64,000 nt of DNA from Brugia malayi. Taxonomy: Eukaryota > Nematoda > Chromadorea > Rhabditida > Onchocercidae. Under the pieces are notes generated by a model. That model made no database searches and was not told where the DNA came from. It worked only from the letters and a program-made list of their open reading frames with translations. The position numbers and the translations under genes were made by a program. Each line of letters begins with the position of its first letter. Position 1 is the stretch's first letter. The stretch covers positions 620,001 to 684,000 of the forward strand of contig NW_025062284.1 in assembly GCF_000002995.4 (NCBI RefSeq), given 5' to 3'. Positions 36,101 through 48,300 of the stretch are shown one piece after another.

Positions 36101-37149
36101 GGATATATTTTTTTTTTTGCAAAAAGTTTTAAGCATTGCATAGTTTATAAAATTTAAAATATTTTAAAATCAATTTTTCATTTTTAAATGAAATTATAAC
36201 TTATGCGATACAATTTTAATCATGAAAAGAACATCTTTTTAAAAAAAGAAATGCTGTTTTTTAAATTTAATTATTAGTAAAAATTAATTGGTGGAATTTT
36301 CTTTTTTTTTTTTTTTTTTTTTTATGAAAATGATAAAATAAAAAAAATTTTTCGGTAAACTTCTAATGACTAATGGAATTATGAGTAAACTTGAAAAGAA
36401 GGGAGAGAGAGAGAGAGAGAGAAAAAAAAAAGAATCTCAGGTAAATTAATTTTGTTACTACCTTAGCTTAATCTACTAAGACATCAAAGTAAGTAAGATT
36501 CTGTAGTGACAATTTTTTTTTTTTTTCGAGACTGATAAACAAAATCATTCTAATATCATTGACTATTTTTAGGACATGTGACACCGGTGTGTTATGATGT
36601 GGTGACACATTAAAATATCACATTCTAACCAAAAAAAAAAAAACTATTTTTAATGAATCATCTATTTACTTTTTACATTAAATGAAAATCGAACAACCAT
36701 TGTCACCAATATGTCACCAACAAACAAATTAATTAATTATAATCGTACCAATCAGACAAATCGATGATAAATTATACTAAAATTTCACTAAATTATACTA
36801 ATCTGATGTGTATGTGTTAATAAAATTTCACACTAATTAACATCATTTTAAGAAAAATAAAAAAAAAAAATTTACAATTCACATTTCTTTTTAAATTATA
36901 TTTTTATTTTAAAGTGAGCAAGTTTTTTTTTTTTTTTGTTCAAATTAAAATTAGTAAAAATTATTTTTGAATATTTGCTTAGTGTTAATTTAATTAAAAT
37001 TTAAAGCAAATATACAAATGTGAGGTAGAAATGACGCAAAAAAAAAATTTTTTTTAACTATTTAACATTTCCAACAATTTCAATTTTAATCAATTTGCAA
37101 TAAAGTTCTCAATGAACCACGATCAAATTATGCTTCTAAAAAATCACTT
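33162..37149. other. gene-poor stretch
   Basis: (GA)n tracts lie at 33,180-33,236, 34,706-34,735 and 36,404-36,421. A roughly 80-bp TTAATTAAATTAAAATTA-type segment is present twice (35,290-35,375 and 35,475-35,550). A balanced-composition patch at 33,230-33,320 (GGAACGTGTCGCCCGCGTAG) could be regulatory. At 36,577-36,613 GTGACACC and GGTGACAC face each other across a short spacer. No gene was supported. Confidence 0.55.
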
Positions 37150-37765
37150 GAATTAATACGTCATATCACGTAATTAACTACTTAATTACTGAAATCTCAC
37201 GAAATTAACATATCACGTAATCAACCACTGAAATCTCACGTAATTAACACACCACGTAATCAACCACTAAAATCTCACGTAATTAACACACCACGTAATC
37301 AACCACTAAAATCTCACGTAATTAACACACCACGTAATCAACCACTGAAATCTCACGAAATTAACATATCACGTAATCAACCACTGAAATCTCACGTAAT
37401 TAACACACCACGTAATCAACCATTGAAATCCCACGTAATTAACATATTACGTAATTAACTACTGAAATCTCATGTGAATTAACATATCACGTAATTAACC
37501 ACTGAAATCTCAGGTAATTAACATATCACGTAATTAACTACTAAAATATCACGTAATTAACTTCTTAACTACTGAAATCACACGAAATCTCGCGTAATTA
37601 GCATATCACGTAATTAACTACTGAAATCTCACGTGATTAACATATCACGTAATTAACTACTGAAATCTCACGTAATTAACATATCACGTAATTAACTTCT
37701 TAACTACTGAAATCACACGAAATCTCACGTAATTAACTGCTGAAATCTCACGTAATTGAAATATC
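37150..37765 (+). repeat. ~39-bp array built on CACGTAATTAAC
   Basis: About 15 units alternate CTCACGTAATTAACA with CACGTAATCAACCACT or CACGTAATTAACTACTG. CACGTAAT recurs roughly every 19 bp. The central units are most uniform (39 bp), and the edges carry small insertions and single-base changes. Confidence 0.93.
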
Positions 37766-39708
37766 AAAGGGAATGTTCCGTTCTGATAAAAAACAATGAT
37801 AAGAATGCTTTAATATCAAAATCACAAAGCAAAAATCAACCTTCCCAGTAAAATTTAGCAGCAGATCAATTGCATAATATTCCTATTCATTGATTTGGTT
37901 TTTTTTTTTTGATTTATTTCAAAAAAAAATTTTTTTTTTTTAAAAACTGAAAAGTCTCTCAGAAAGAAATATAATATTGTCAATTTTATATTGGTTATCA
38001 ATATCACCAATAATAATAGTTCGACTAGCTAGTAAAGCCATATCAAAAAATTTGAAATATTGAAGAATCTCATTTACTATTTTAGTAGATTTATTTCTTC
38101 GCATAAGTTAAATATTTTTTTAAATTCTATTAGGAAAAATTTTATATTTGCATAAATATATCATCTTCAATCAATATCGATTATTGAATGACACATATTT
38201 TAAGTTTTTTTTCTAAATAAAAATTAATAAATAAAAGACGGGAAGTTTTTTTTTTTTTTTTTTTTTGAAATTTTCTAAAATTTTGAAGTTAAAGTAAAAG
38301 AGAAGAAACTGTAGAACGAGAATTTGTCATTTCTTTTTTTAAAGAGTTCCTTTTATGTTGTCTAACAAATGTTTAGATATTTGATGTCATTTTTTTACAA
38401 TCCACTAACATATATGCTCAACAATTGGTGACAGAAACAGTAACAAAGAAAACCAAAAGAAAAGCTATAATCAATTTTATAATAATTAATTGTAAATGCA
38501 CAAGCAATTGTGTTTTTTTTTTTTTGTTTTTTTTTGTTTTTTTTTTTCAGAAATATTTCAAAAAAATTTTTGTGAAAACCAAAAGAAAAGCTATAATCAA
38601 TTTTATAATAATTAATTGTAAATGCACAAGCAATTGTGTTTGTTTTTTTTGTTTTTTTTTTTCAGAAATATTTCAAAAAAATTTTTGTGATTGTTAATGA
38701 TAAACATTTCATCATATCAAACCATATGTAATAATAATAATAATACTTTTCAAATAAAACAATGCAATAAGCTCATTTTGTTAAAAACGATGCAGTAACA
38801 ATTTTAAAACTAACTTCATCTTTCATTTTTCAAACAATTCATAAACTTTATATATACACAGAGAAAAGCGAAAAAAAAAAAAAAAAAAAAAGTATCCGTT
38901 CAATTTTAAGCCAAATATAGTCTTATAAAAGGCTTTTTTTTTTTTTTTTTTTTTTTTTTCGAAGTAAGAAAGACAAATGTGACAATGATTTAAAGATGGC
39001 AACCTGCTTGCTTACCCGCTAAATTTTTATAGCTTGAGGTAGTAAAATATTTTTGTTGTGGTAATAATAATCATCAAATTAATAAACAAACAGTAAAGTA
39101 GCACAAAATAGAAAAGTAACAGGAAAAAATTTAAAAATTTTTCGAAACAAATCATCATCGTTCACCGAATAATCGAACAAATAACACATGTCAAGCAAGG
39201 AATCATAAAAAAAAGTGAAAGAGGAAAGACACACAAACCCCATTATTTGAAGTAATAGAAGATTTGAAGCAATTTCGCTCAGAAATTATACTAAAAATTA
39301 AAACTATTCATTTTTGTTATTATTAAATGGTCACAAAAAAAAAAAAAAAATCACAATTTTAGCACAAATCTATTGCTATAAAATAAAACACAAGAAATAT
39401 GTAGAAAGTAATAATTACATTTTATCCGAAAAACTTTTCACTTCCTATAATGTAATGAGCAAAAAAAAGAAATGGAATGAATGAATAGCTCATCTTTTAT
39501 TACAAGAAATTAATTCTCAAGAATCAATGAATGATTTACATAAATTATACAATGTTTTCTCAAGACATATTCTTTGTCACAGAACGTAAAGATTCAAAAA
39601 TTGAATAGCAGTAGTTGTTAATAGTAAAGTTTAACTCTACAATTCAAAAAATTTAATTCCTAAAGAACTATTTAATAAAATCAATTTATTATTACTAAAC
39701 ATGATGCA
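37766..39708. other. spacer with a 126-bp tandem duplication
   Basis: At 38,449-38,690 a 126-bp segment is duplicated in tandem. It starts AACCAAAAGAAAAGCTATAA and ends in a poly-T tract followed by CAGAAATATTTC. Each copy therefore carries a splice-acceptor-like poly-pyrimidine plus CAG. Poly-A and poly-T runs of 19-23 bases lie at 38,873-38,891 and 38,937-38,959. No gene was seen. Confidence 0.55.
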
Positions 39709-42700
39709 CTATCTGAATGCACTCATAGCTTTGATGTCAAAACTATTTTCCTTATTATCATCATCGCTTCCACTATCGTCAATAGCATTGTCAGAAAGAC
39801 GTGGCCAATACCGCATACAGTTCAAAGCACCACAACTAAAATCGATTCAGATTTTAACATAAGATTAATTTTTGGAGAAATAAATATATTGAAAGCAAGT
39901 AAGATCACTCACGAGCATTTCATACTCCCCTCTTTTGATGTTAATATCGTTTTTGGTTTATATTTCCCAACAAAATAGTTCAATGTTAGCTCTTGTCCTG
40001 TAACTATGAACATTAAAAAATAAGTCTCATCAGAAAAAAATTATATTTATGCAAATTTTGCGCTGAATTGTAAAAATTCATAATAATAATAAGATTTATT
40101 TCAGCAGATAAGTAAAAGCTCCAACAATATCTTCGAAAAAGAGATACCTCGAGAAATTTGACACTTGCTAAAAAGTCCAATTCGATGGAATTGATCGAGG
40201 CGCTCAACATGAACAGGAATAGCAACCAAATTTGGATCACAGGAATGATTAATAAAAGCAGCTTCATTTCCGTAATATTTTGCATCAATCAGATATTTTA
40301 TTTCATTGTAACCATTCAGCTCAAACTGATACATGCTATCATGACGAGAATCACCTTCAGCAACGGTCAGCACCTCAAAAACTTCAATGTTTTGAACATG
40401 TATTAAGAAAAAATTTTGAATAATGCAAAAACAAAATCTTATACTTACTTCTCCAATATATTCAGTAACAAATACATTTGGTGGTATATCTTCCAAAGCA
40501 AAAATACCCCAACCACGAGTTTCCGTACGAACTATTGCCACTATATAACGACGTCCATCCTATAAAACGATCATTATTACCTACAACAAGTATAACATTT
40601 TTTACTTCATAATTAATTGAAAAAATAAATTATTTTGATTTATTTTTGTTGGACAATCATCGAAATATTGGCAAGCGTAACATTCAACAATAAGGTGCTC
40701 ACTCAAGAAGATTGAACGAATACGCCGATATTAATAAAATTATAATTTTCCGATCTGTGGTAATTATTAGTCATTAATTACCTAATATTTTAAAACACAG
40801 CAAAAGTGTCAATTGGGAACTTTGGCAAATAAAAATTTCTACTTATAATGAATTAATCCATATTACCACTGAGCAACACTTTCCTCCACTACCATATTTT
40901 TTCGTCTCACAAGTGCGCCTCTCACGAATACAATTCATCGAAGTCATGCATGCTTTTGCTTCAGCTGACCACTTATTTGCCGTGATATACTACAACAACT
41001 TTGAGAAAAAGACCGAAGAAGAAATAGAATAAGTATTTATTAAAATGTTATGACTCAAATGGTTTCACGAACTTATGTCAAAGTAGTCAACCACCTTCGT
41101 AGAAATTATAGTGAACAAAAATATCATCAAGTATTGTGTTAATTATATATATAGTAGAGGAATTTAGAGAAAATATGATAAAAAAAAAAAAGAACAACTT
41201 CAAAATCAGAAATAAAAAAAGAAATATCCTTATGGCAAAAAGAAAGATAATAATGGGAATTATATCATATGAAGTTTAATTATGATTTAATACGAACCTT
41301 GAAATCACGCCTGCGCCTCGTATAATCGACATCGTTATAGATATATAGAATTTGTTGTCCGTTCTGTCGTAAGACAGTATTAATTTCATTTTCCCAACGC
41401 ATAAGACTGTGTAACTGTGATATTTTTTTCGGTTGCGACCATTGTTGTTTGTGACGTACTACAACTGAAAGTGCTCTTTCCCGATCATGAAATTCTTTTA
41501 TCTGAAAACGTCAAACGGAATTTATACTGATCAAGTAATTGTAGTATCTGAACAATTAATCATACCTCAGTTTTTAAATTCATTAGTTCTTTCCTTTAAA
41601 TTGTTAATTTCAAACATTTAACCACTACATACCGTTTCAGACATATTCCCAAACGTACATCGAGTTTGCCACGAACTTCGCTTATAAGGCCATCCAACCC
41701 ATTTGATATAATAAAGCCATCTATTCTGAATAACTCAAAATCATATTTGTAATAACAGTAAAACATATAGATAATGAAGGATATGATTATGGCAAAAAAT
41801 TTAAATGAATAAAGTAACTGCAAATAAAATAGCTATAACAAATAAAAATTTTAGAAAATACCTCCGATTTTTTTCTAGCAAGGATACGTTCTACTTCATA
41901 CATTCCATTTTCATCCCTACCAACATCTATCATTGGTTCTTGCTCATCATCAGAACTTTCATAATTTTCATCTTCTACTATTTGAAGCGATGTTGATAAC
42001 GACGATCGCTTTTGCAATGTTAGTCCAGAATTCTGAATCATGTAGAAATAGGATTGCAACATTAATGTAGCATAGCTGACCTATTGTATGAAATTGGAAA
42101 TCTGAGAGCCGAAAGATAAGTATGTCAAAAGAAACGAACCAGATTATGAGAATCCAATCTATCGCTAGAATTCACACTCGAAGAATCTCTTTCAAATATG
42201 TCCAGTGATGATGAATATTTTTGCTTGTGCTTCCAAGAAATAAAATGATGTGACGATGCTTCTCGCTTTTCATAAGATTGCAAGGATAACTTTTTCTGTC
42301 GCATTTTCGATACTGTTTTTGTGGATTCCATAAGCACTTCTTTTTTCTGTATAATGCGCAAAAGTGACAGTTCTTTCCTCCGTACCATTTCAGAAATTGT
42401 TTCGCTATAATCATTCTTATCAATAATAAATCCATATTTTTTTTTTTTTTTGATACAAATCCGATCCACTAATCATTACTGATTTCAAATAGTGCTTGTT
42501 TGCTCGATTAATTTGAATTTTCGCATACTCTTTTGATTAGTCTGTATTCCATAATATATCCTTCAAAACAATAAAATTCTTGATTTCGAACCTTCTTTTA
42601 AAATATTCAGTAATATCATCTTTCTGAACCAGCGATTTTGGCCGTGGATGAATTTCAAACCATTTACGCCTCTGATTTGTAGCAGCTGATTTACTAACTG

Positions 42701-43186
42701 CTAATTCATTTATGAATGTTATCTGTTGTGAATAATGAGGAAAACAATATGCACTGCTTCGTAGTATTTTTGATTCTTGACGAGCTCTCTGTAAGAATTT
42801 TGCATCACTTTTTTTTTTGATACAATATTGATAGATGATAAGCTTAATTTACATTTCAGTTCTGATAGATCTATATAGGTCATTCACTCATTTTGCAAAC
42901 ATAAATGAATGAAATTAAAGTGAAAAATTAAATTCCACCATAAATCAAAAAAAAAAAAAACTCACAAATAAAAATTGACTAAATTACTTTCATAAATTGA
43001 GAAACTAAGTAAGGTAATATTACTTTCATAAATTGAGAAACTAAGTAAGGTAATGAATAGATTAAATTTAGACTAATTAAAAAAAAAAAAATTTTAACTA
43101 ATTACCACTTCTTTGATTTTTTTCTGGGAAGCAATTGCTCTATTAGAAGAATACTTCAAATTTTCAGATATGATCTTGTTTTCCAT
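39709..43186 (-). CDS. SUV39-class histone H3K9 methyltransferase (chromodomain + SET)
   Basis: Eleven exons on the minus strand: 43186-43106, 42788-42592, 42404-42140, 42032-41862, 41725-41633, 41501-41298, 40989-40870, 40559-40449, 40373-40148, 39997-39913 and 39835-39709. All phases agree, with a total of 1,680 nt (559 residues). The order is a long charged N-terminus, an acidic linker (YESSDDEQEPMID), then a chromodomain (MYEVERILARKKSE with LYYIKWVGWPYKRSSW). Next come SLMRWENEIN, a Cys-poor pre-SET region, and the SET core: RGWGIFALEDI, EYIGE, YYGNEAAFINHSCDPNL, QELTLNY. Post-SET is CSCGALNCMRYW, followed by an acidic tail. The NHSC and ELTLNY motifs that form the S-adenosylmethionine and lysine channel are intact, so activity is expected. 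This layout in the family methylates histone H3 lysine 9 in heterochromatin. A possible extra exon near 41,576-41,603 was left out because it breaks the frame. Confidence 0.93.
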
Positions 43187-44345
43187 TGTTTTTTTTTTTT
43201 TTTTTTTCTCGCTAAAAATCAAATAGTGTTTCTGTAAATATCACATGAAATCAGAAATGAATTAAACATCAATAATGAGAAACGAATAAATAAATGAATT
43301 ACCAAATATGAATATTACGAATGAAATAGCAATAGCAAATAGTAAGTAAATAATGATGAATGTATGAGGAAAACATTGCAATTCAATCAGCTTTCAAAAA
43401 AAAAAAAAAAAAAAAGTTTTTTTTTTTTAAAAAAAAAAAAAACTTTTGTATAAGTTTTTAATCCTTTAATTAACGACTAATTTATAACATCAACTTATTT
43501 CAATGTTTTTTTTTTTTTTTTTTTTAAATTCCATATGCTTAGGTTTAAAAATCGAATAAACGTCAATGCATAATTTCAAACAATTTTTTAGTTATTTTTA
43601 TAATTTTCAAATCAATTTATTCACATTCCTTTCTTATATATGAATGAATTATTTTGATCACCTTATGCAAATAAAGCATTAAATTTGGATTTTGGAAGTA
43701 AAAAATGGAATATAAAAGAGAGTATTTCTAACTACTTTAACAAAACAAATATATATAAAATATATATTAGTCAATATAAATATATATTAGACTTAATCAA
43801 TATAAATATATATTAGTAGAGTAAGAAATAATTCCAATAGAATATTGCTAATATTTTATCATTAATAAAGAAAACTGCTATATATGTGCTGCTAATATTA
43901 ATTTGAAATAGTAAATTGATAATTCATACAATGCTTCAATCTCAAAGAATATCATCAACACTGATCTGAAGTAATTAAACTAATATTTACTAATAGATAA
44001 AACTTTAAAACAAACTGAACATTTAAACATATTAGTCGTTAGCGTTATGCTTCCTAATAATGCATTCATTGTAAAAAGAAAAAAAAAAAAATTAAACGCA
44101 AAAAAAATTTGTTTACGTTTTGTTTACTTTTTTTTTTTTTTTTTTGCTATATTTTAAGATATTATGAAAATAGAAGTGGCAGTAGTACTGCCATGGTGTG
44201 TAAATAAAAGTAGTAGAAAGATTAGACAGACATTTTTTAAATGATTCAATGATAGAATGATTAGAGATTGATAGTGTTCATTGTAGCAATTACTTACCTA
44301 AGAAAGTGATAAGTTAAATACATACGTATTGCGTACGTATTTTTT
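43187..44345. other. upstream region of the methyltransferase gene
   Basis: Poly-T tract directly before the ATG on the opposite strand, further A/T runs, and TATATAAAATATATATTAGT repeats at 43,750-43,815. No other gene was seen. Confidence 0.5.
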
Positions 44346-45005
44346 CTATCTGACTTTTCAATCACGTAAAATAAAAATATAGCAAATACGATTACAACAG
44401 GATGGTATAGTAAGTGTCTATCTGACTTTTCAATCACGTAAAATAAAAATATAGCAAATACGATTACAACAGGATGGTATAGTAAGTGTCTATCTGACTT
44501 TTCAATCACGTAAAATAAAAATATAGCAAATACGATTACAACAGGATGGTATAGTAAGTGTCTATCTGACTTTTCAATCACGTAAAATAAAAATATAGAA
44601 AATACGGAGGGTATAGTAAGTGTCTATCTGACTTTTCAATCACGTAAAATAAAAATATAGAAAATACGGAGGGTATAGTAAGTGTCTATCTGACTTTTCA
44701 ATCACGTAAAATAAAAATATAGAAAATACGGAGGGTATAGTAAGTGTCTATCTGACTTTTCAATCACGTAAAATAAAAATATAGAAAATACGGAGGGTAT
44801 AGTAAGTGTCTATCTGACTTTTCAATCACGTAAAATAAAAATATAGAAAATACGGAGGGTATAGTAAGTGTCTATCTGACTTTTCAATCACGTAAAATAA
44901 AAATATAGAAAATACGGAGGGTATAGTAAGTGTCTATCTGACTTTTCAATCACGTAAAATAAAAATATAGCAAATACGATTACAACAGGAGGGTATAGTA
45001 AGTGT
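44346..45005 (+). repeat. two-variant tandem array (72-bp and 62-bp units)
   Basis: Units share TATCTGACTTTTCAATCACG, then TAAAATAAAAATATAG and GGTATAGTAAGTGT. The first three full units are 72 bp with a CAAATACGATTACAACAGGA insert. About six following units are 62 bp with AAAATACGGAGG instead. The last reverts to the long form. Confidence 0.95.
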
Positions 45006-46459
45006 TGTGTAGTATTTTAGAGATGTATGAGTGATGAGAAAAGAAAAGGAAAAGAGAGATAGAGGATAGTAGCTAATATTGTCAGTTTTCCCATACGTTA
45101 CCTTAATTGATTGCATATGGTGACTAGCAAGTTTACCTTAAAAAATTTTATTAGATTTCAGGTCAGCATTGGACAATTGACTATTTCTGACTTTTTAATA
45201 ATCAAATAATACCAATCTATAAAAGCGTTATAAAATCAAAAAAAAATGGATAGATCATTTGCCCTTCAATTTTTTTTCTCACTTACGTCACCTTCAAATA
45301 TAAAACTCCCACGTACGTCATAACCGCCTAAGGCTATACAAATACAAAGAAATACCAAAACGCCCGCCTGAATCGCTTTGAAAATTAGTATCCCACGCCT
45401 AATTACTATTTCTAATTATTTTTTCATATTTATTCTCTTTGCAGTCTAATAATTTTGCTAATTGACGTAAATAAACAAAATATCAACATAAAAATTTTTT
45501 TTTGGAACTAATAAATTGTAAATATAATTTGAGTAAATAATTAGAAATAACAAATATTTATTGTTTTATTTGAAATAATACATTTATCATTTCTAATACT
45601 TCGACATACCACTGAGATATCTCAGGAGAAGTTTCAGGGAAATTTTTCTTTTAATTGAGAAATTTCTAGTTGTTTTTTTTTTTTCTAAATTTCTAAATTT
45701 CTAATTGCTAAATTTCTAAAAAAAAAAAAAATTGAAATTTCTAAATTTCTAATTGAGAAAAAACTTCAACTACAAAATAAAATTTTGCAATAAAAAAAAT
45801 TTCAAAAAATGATTTTAACAATTTTTGTCGCTGAAAGCAAAAAATTTGTCATTGAAAAATTTGAATCGCTTTGAATTAGTTTTAATTTAATAATTTAATT
45901 TATTATTTTGCAAGTGGTTGTTGATTACAGGAAAATTTGCTAGATGTAGATGTAAATAAATAAGATAACAGGAGAATATAATAATAATTCCTTTATTAAT
46001 AGAAGTAATAATTTTGATTGAGAATATTTGAAATTGAACTTTGTTGGTTCTTGGTAAACAAACAAACAAATAAACAAATAAACAAACAAACAAACACAAA
46101 GGGTGACTTTCTCATATGACAATCAATATGCATAAATAAAGTATTTACAATTTACAACTATGAAAGGTTGACCCCGCCGAAACAGTAATCAATCGGTCTT
46201 ACAAAAGAGCTGTTGACCTGATTTACAAGCAAATCTATCTACTTAGGTTGACAGTTGACAAATCGTAAAGGACATTTGGTTAAGCAAAATTTATTAAACT
46301 CATAAAGATTGAAGGATAAACTTACACAATTAGCGATGATACAGAACAATGAGATCAACTAAATGAGGAGAAGCTGTTATTGTAAACAATAAACAAGTTT
46401 AAACAACAATAAAAATGTCTAAAGTATAAGTATTATTTGCAAAAAAAATTTCATAGAAT
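45006..46459. other. spacer with a possible regulatory island
   Basis: AT-rich apart from 45,280-45,420. An AAACAAACAAATAAAC microsatellite lies at 46,056-46,097. No exon was seen. Confidence 0.5.
45280..45420. promoter_or_regulatory. GC-richer island with two TACGTCA elements
   Basis: TTACGTCA at 45283 and GTACGTCA at 45313 are cAMP-response-element/bZIP-like sites 30 bp apart. They sit with CCGCCT, CGCCCGCC and CCCACGCC boxes in an otherwise very AT-rich region. The nearest gene start is the methyltransferase (about 2.1 kb away, transcribed leftward). Promoter or enhancer function is inference. Confidence 0.35.
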
Positions 46460-46985
46460 ATATTTGTTAAATATTTTTTAAAGTTTTACGATATTAAAAT
46501 CAACGACAAATCTAACTTACAGCGTTTTGTATAATTGTGACACATGCATTCTGCGTGATTCCTGCACTTGCATTCTGCATGATTTCTGCACTTGCATTTT
46601 GCATGATTTCTGCATTTGCATTCACATTTCTTACTGATATTCACAAGTCTTATAAAATATTTTTAAAGTTTTACGATATTAAAATCAACGACAAATCTAA
46701 CTTACAGCGTTTTGTATAATTGTGACACATGCATTCTGCGTGATTCCTGCACTCGCATTCTGCATGATTTCTGCACTTGCATTTTGCATGATTTCTGCAT
46801 TTGCATTCACATTTCTTACTGATATTCACAAGTCTTATAAAATATTTTTAAAGTTTTACGATATCAAAATCAACGACAAATCTAACTTACATCATTTTGT
46901 ATAATTGTGACACATGCATTCTGCGTGATTCCTGCACTTGCATTCTGCATGATTTCTGCACTTGCATTCCATTACTTTTACACAA
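46460..46985 (+). repeat. 185-bp tandem repeat with nested 24-bp repeat
   Basis: About 2.7 units. Each holds TTAAAGTTTTACGATATTAA, CGACAAATCTAACTTACA and then a run of 24-bp subunits (GATTTCTGCACTTGCATTCT). The ATG-initiated 60-codon frames, one per unit, are products of the repeat. Confidence 0.93.
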
Positions 46986-47867
46986 TTATTATCTTTGTCA
47001 GACAAACGTGTAGGAATTTTTACGAGGAAAAAAATCTTCTTTTTTTTTTTACAAAATTATTACAACTGAATCATGCATGCAATTTTGCATGCATATCAGT
47101 GAATGACATGCACAATTCATCCTGCATTCACATAAATAGCAATTAGCAAGGAAAAAAAAAAGAAAATTGAAAATAACGAATTTACTTTAATTTCTAATTT
47201 TTTCAAATTTCGAATTTACTTTATAAAATGAAACTTTTTTTTTTTTTTTTTAATTTTTGTAGCACTTTTTTGACAATAATTTTAAAAAATGCAAAGAAAA
47301 AAAAAATTTATAATCACAATTTATTGTTTTTATTCAAAAACATTTAAAAAATTATATTTTCAGTTCAAAAAGTTTATTTAATTCAATATTTAATAGGTAT
47401 GCTAGAAAGATTATTAAAACTAATTTGTGACAAATAAAGTGGCTAAAAGTGATAAGTAAAATTTTATAGTTAAATTTTATAAATTTCGATTTTGTGTTAA
47501 TTTATTTTTATATGAATGACATGAAATTGTTAAGTTCAATTTCTCAAATCATTTTTTTTTTTTTTTTACATTTATGACTTTAATTTTTTTTTTAACTAAA
47601 TTAATGAAATGTTTTTTATTTAAAATATGCATAATTTCAGGTCATTGAATTTTACTTAGCATTTTGTTGACATTACAAAATTGATGCAAGCAGGAATGGA
47701 TGTGACATTTTCAAAAGTTCGTTCTGTTTAAAATCTTTTTTTGCCACTTTTTAGTTCTGTGTTTTAAAATTTATTTAAAATCTTTTTTTGCCACTTATCT
47801 ATTTTATCTGTCATAAAATTATAATTACATATGCATTTTGGAGGAAAATATTGAATGATTTTATGCC

Positions 47868-47893
47868 AATTAGACTAATTAATTAGTCTAATT
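47868..47893. repeat. 26-bp perfect palindrome
   Basis: The sequence is symmetrical around a TTAATTAA core with AGACTAA/TTAGTCT arms. A second shorter palindrome with the arms swapped (AAGTCTAATTAATTAGACT) follows at about 47,913. Confidence 0.85.
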
Positions 47894-48006
47894 AATTACT
47901 AATTTACTAATTAAGTCTAATTAATTAGACTAATTAATTAAAAAAAGTATTTTTTAGTAATTAATTGTTAATTAATTAAAGAAAGTAATTAATTACTAGT
48001 AATTAG

Positions 48007-48300
48007 TTACGTCAATTTTGCACTTTTCGATGATAATTCAACTTTCAAAATTACGTCACAAAATTATGTTACGGAAATCACACGTGTAATTTTTGATTGT
48101 ACGGAAGATAAAAATGCATTTATCTTCATCGATTTGCTTTCCATTTCAAGAAAAAAAAAAAAAGGGAAACGATTACTGTAACTTGACAACACAAGCCATG
48201 GGTACGGGTAAATATGGGTAGAGGCAAATGGGTAGGGCAATGAGCGGAAGTTTATTGATGTGTTGAAGCAGTGTGTGCCAGGTGGTTGTTTTGTTTATCA
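48007..48300. promoter_or_regulatory. candidate promoter with paired TTACGTCA, CACGTG and ACGGAA
   Basis: TTACGTCA occurs at 48007 and 48051, CACGTG near 48082, and ACGGAA twice (about 48071 and 48102). A balanced-composition stretch at 48,190-48,290 follows, with CATGGGTACGGGTAAATATG and GGGCAATGAGCGGAAG. This could be the promoter and first non-coding exon of the cotransporter gene, whose first recognised coding exon is 3.6 kb to the right. That link is inference. Confidence 0.35.

Noticed and set aside
41576..41603. Extra exon in the methyltransferase gene (encoding LMNLKTE)
   Set aside because: Flanking acceptor and donor exist, but including it shifts the frame and gives a stop; skipping it joins the neighbouring exons in phase.
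44294..44581. Repetitive 95-codon ORF
   Set aside because: The 72-bp units are a multiple of three; the frame closes as soon as 62-bp units begin.
46537..47146. Three consecutive ATG-initiated ORFs with the same protein
   Set aside because: By-product of the 185-bp tandem repeat; no start context or upstream exon.
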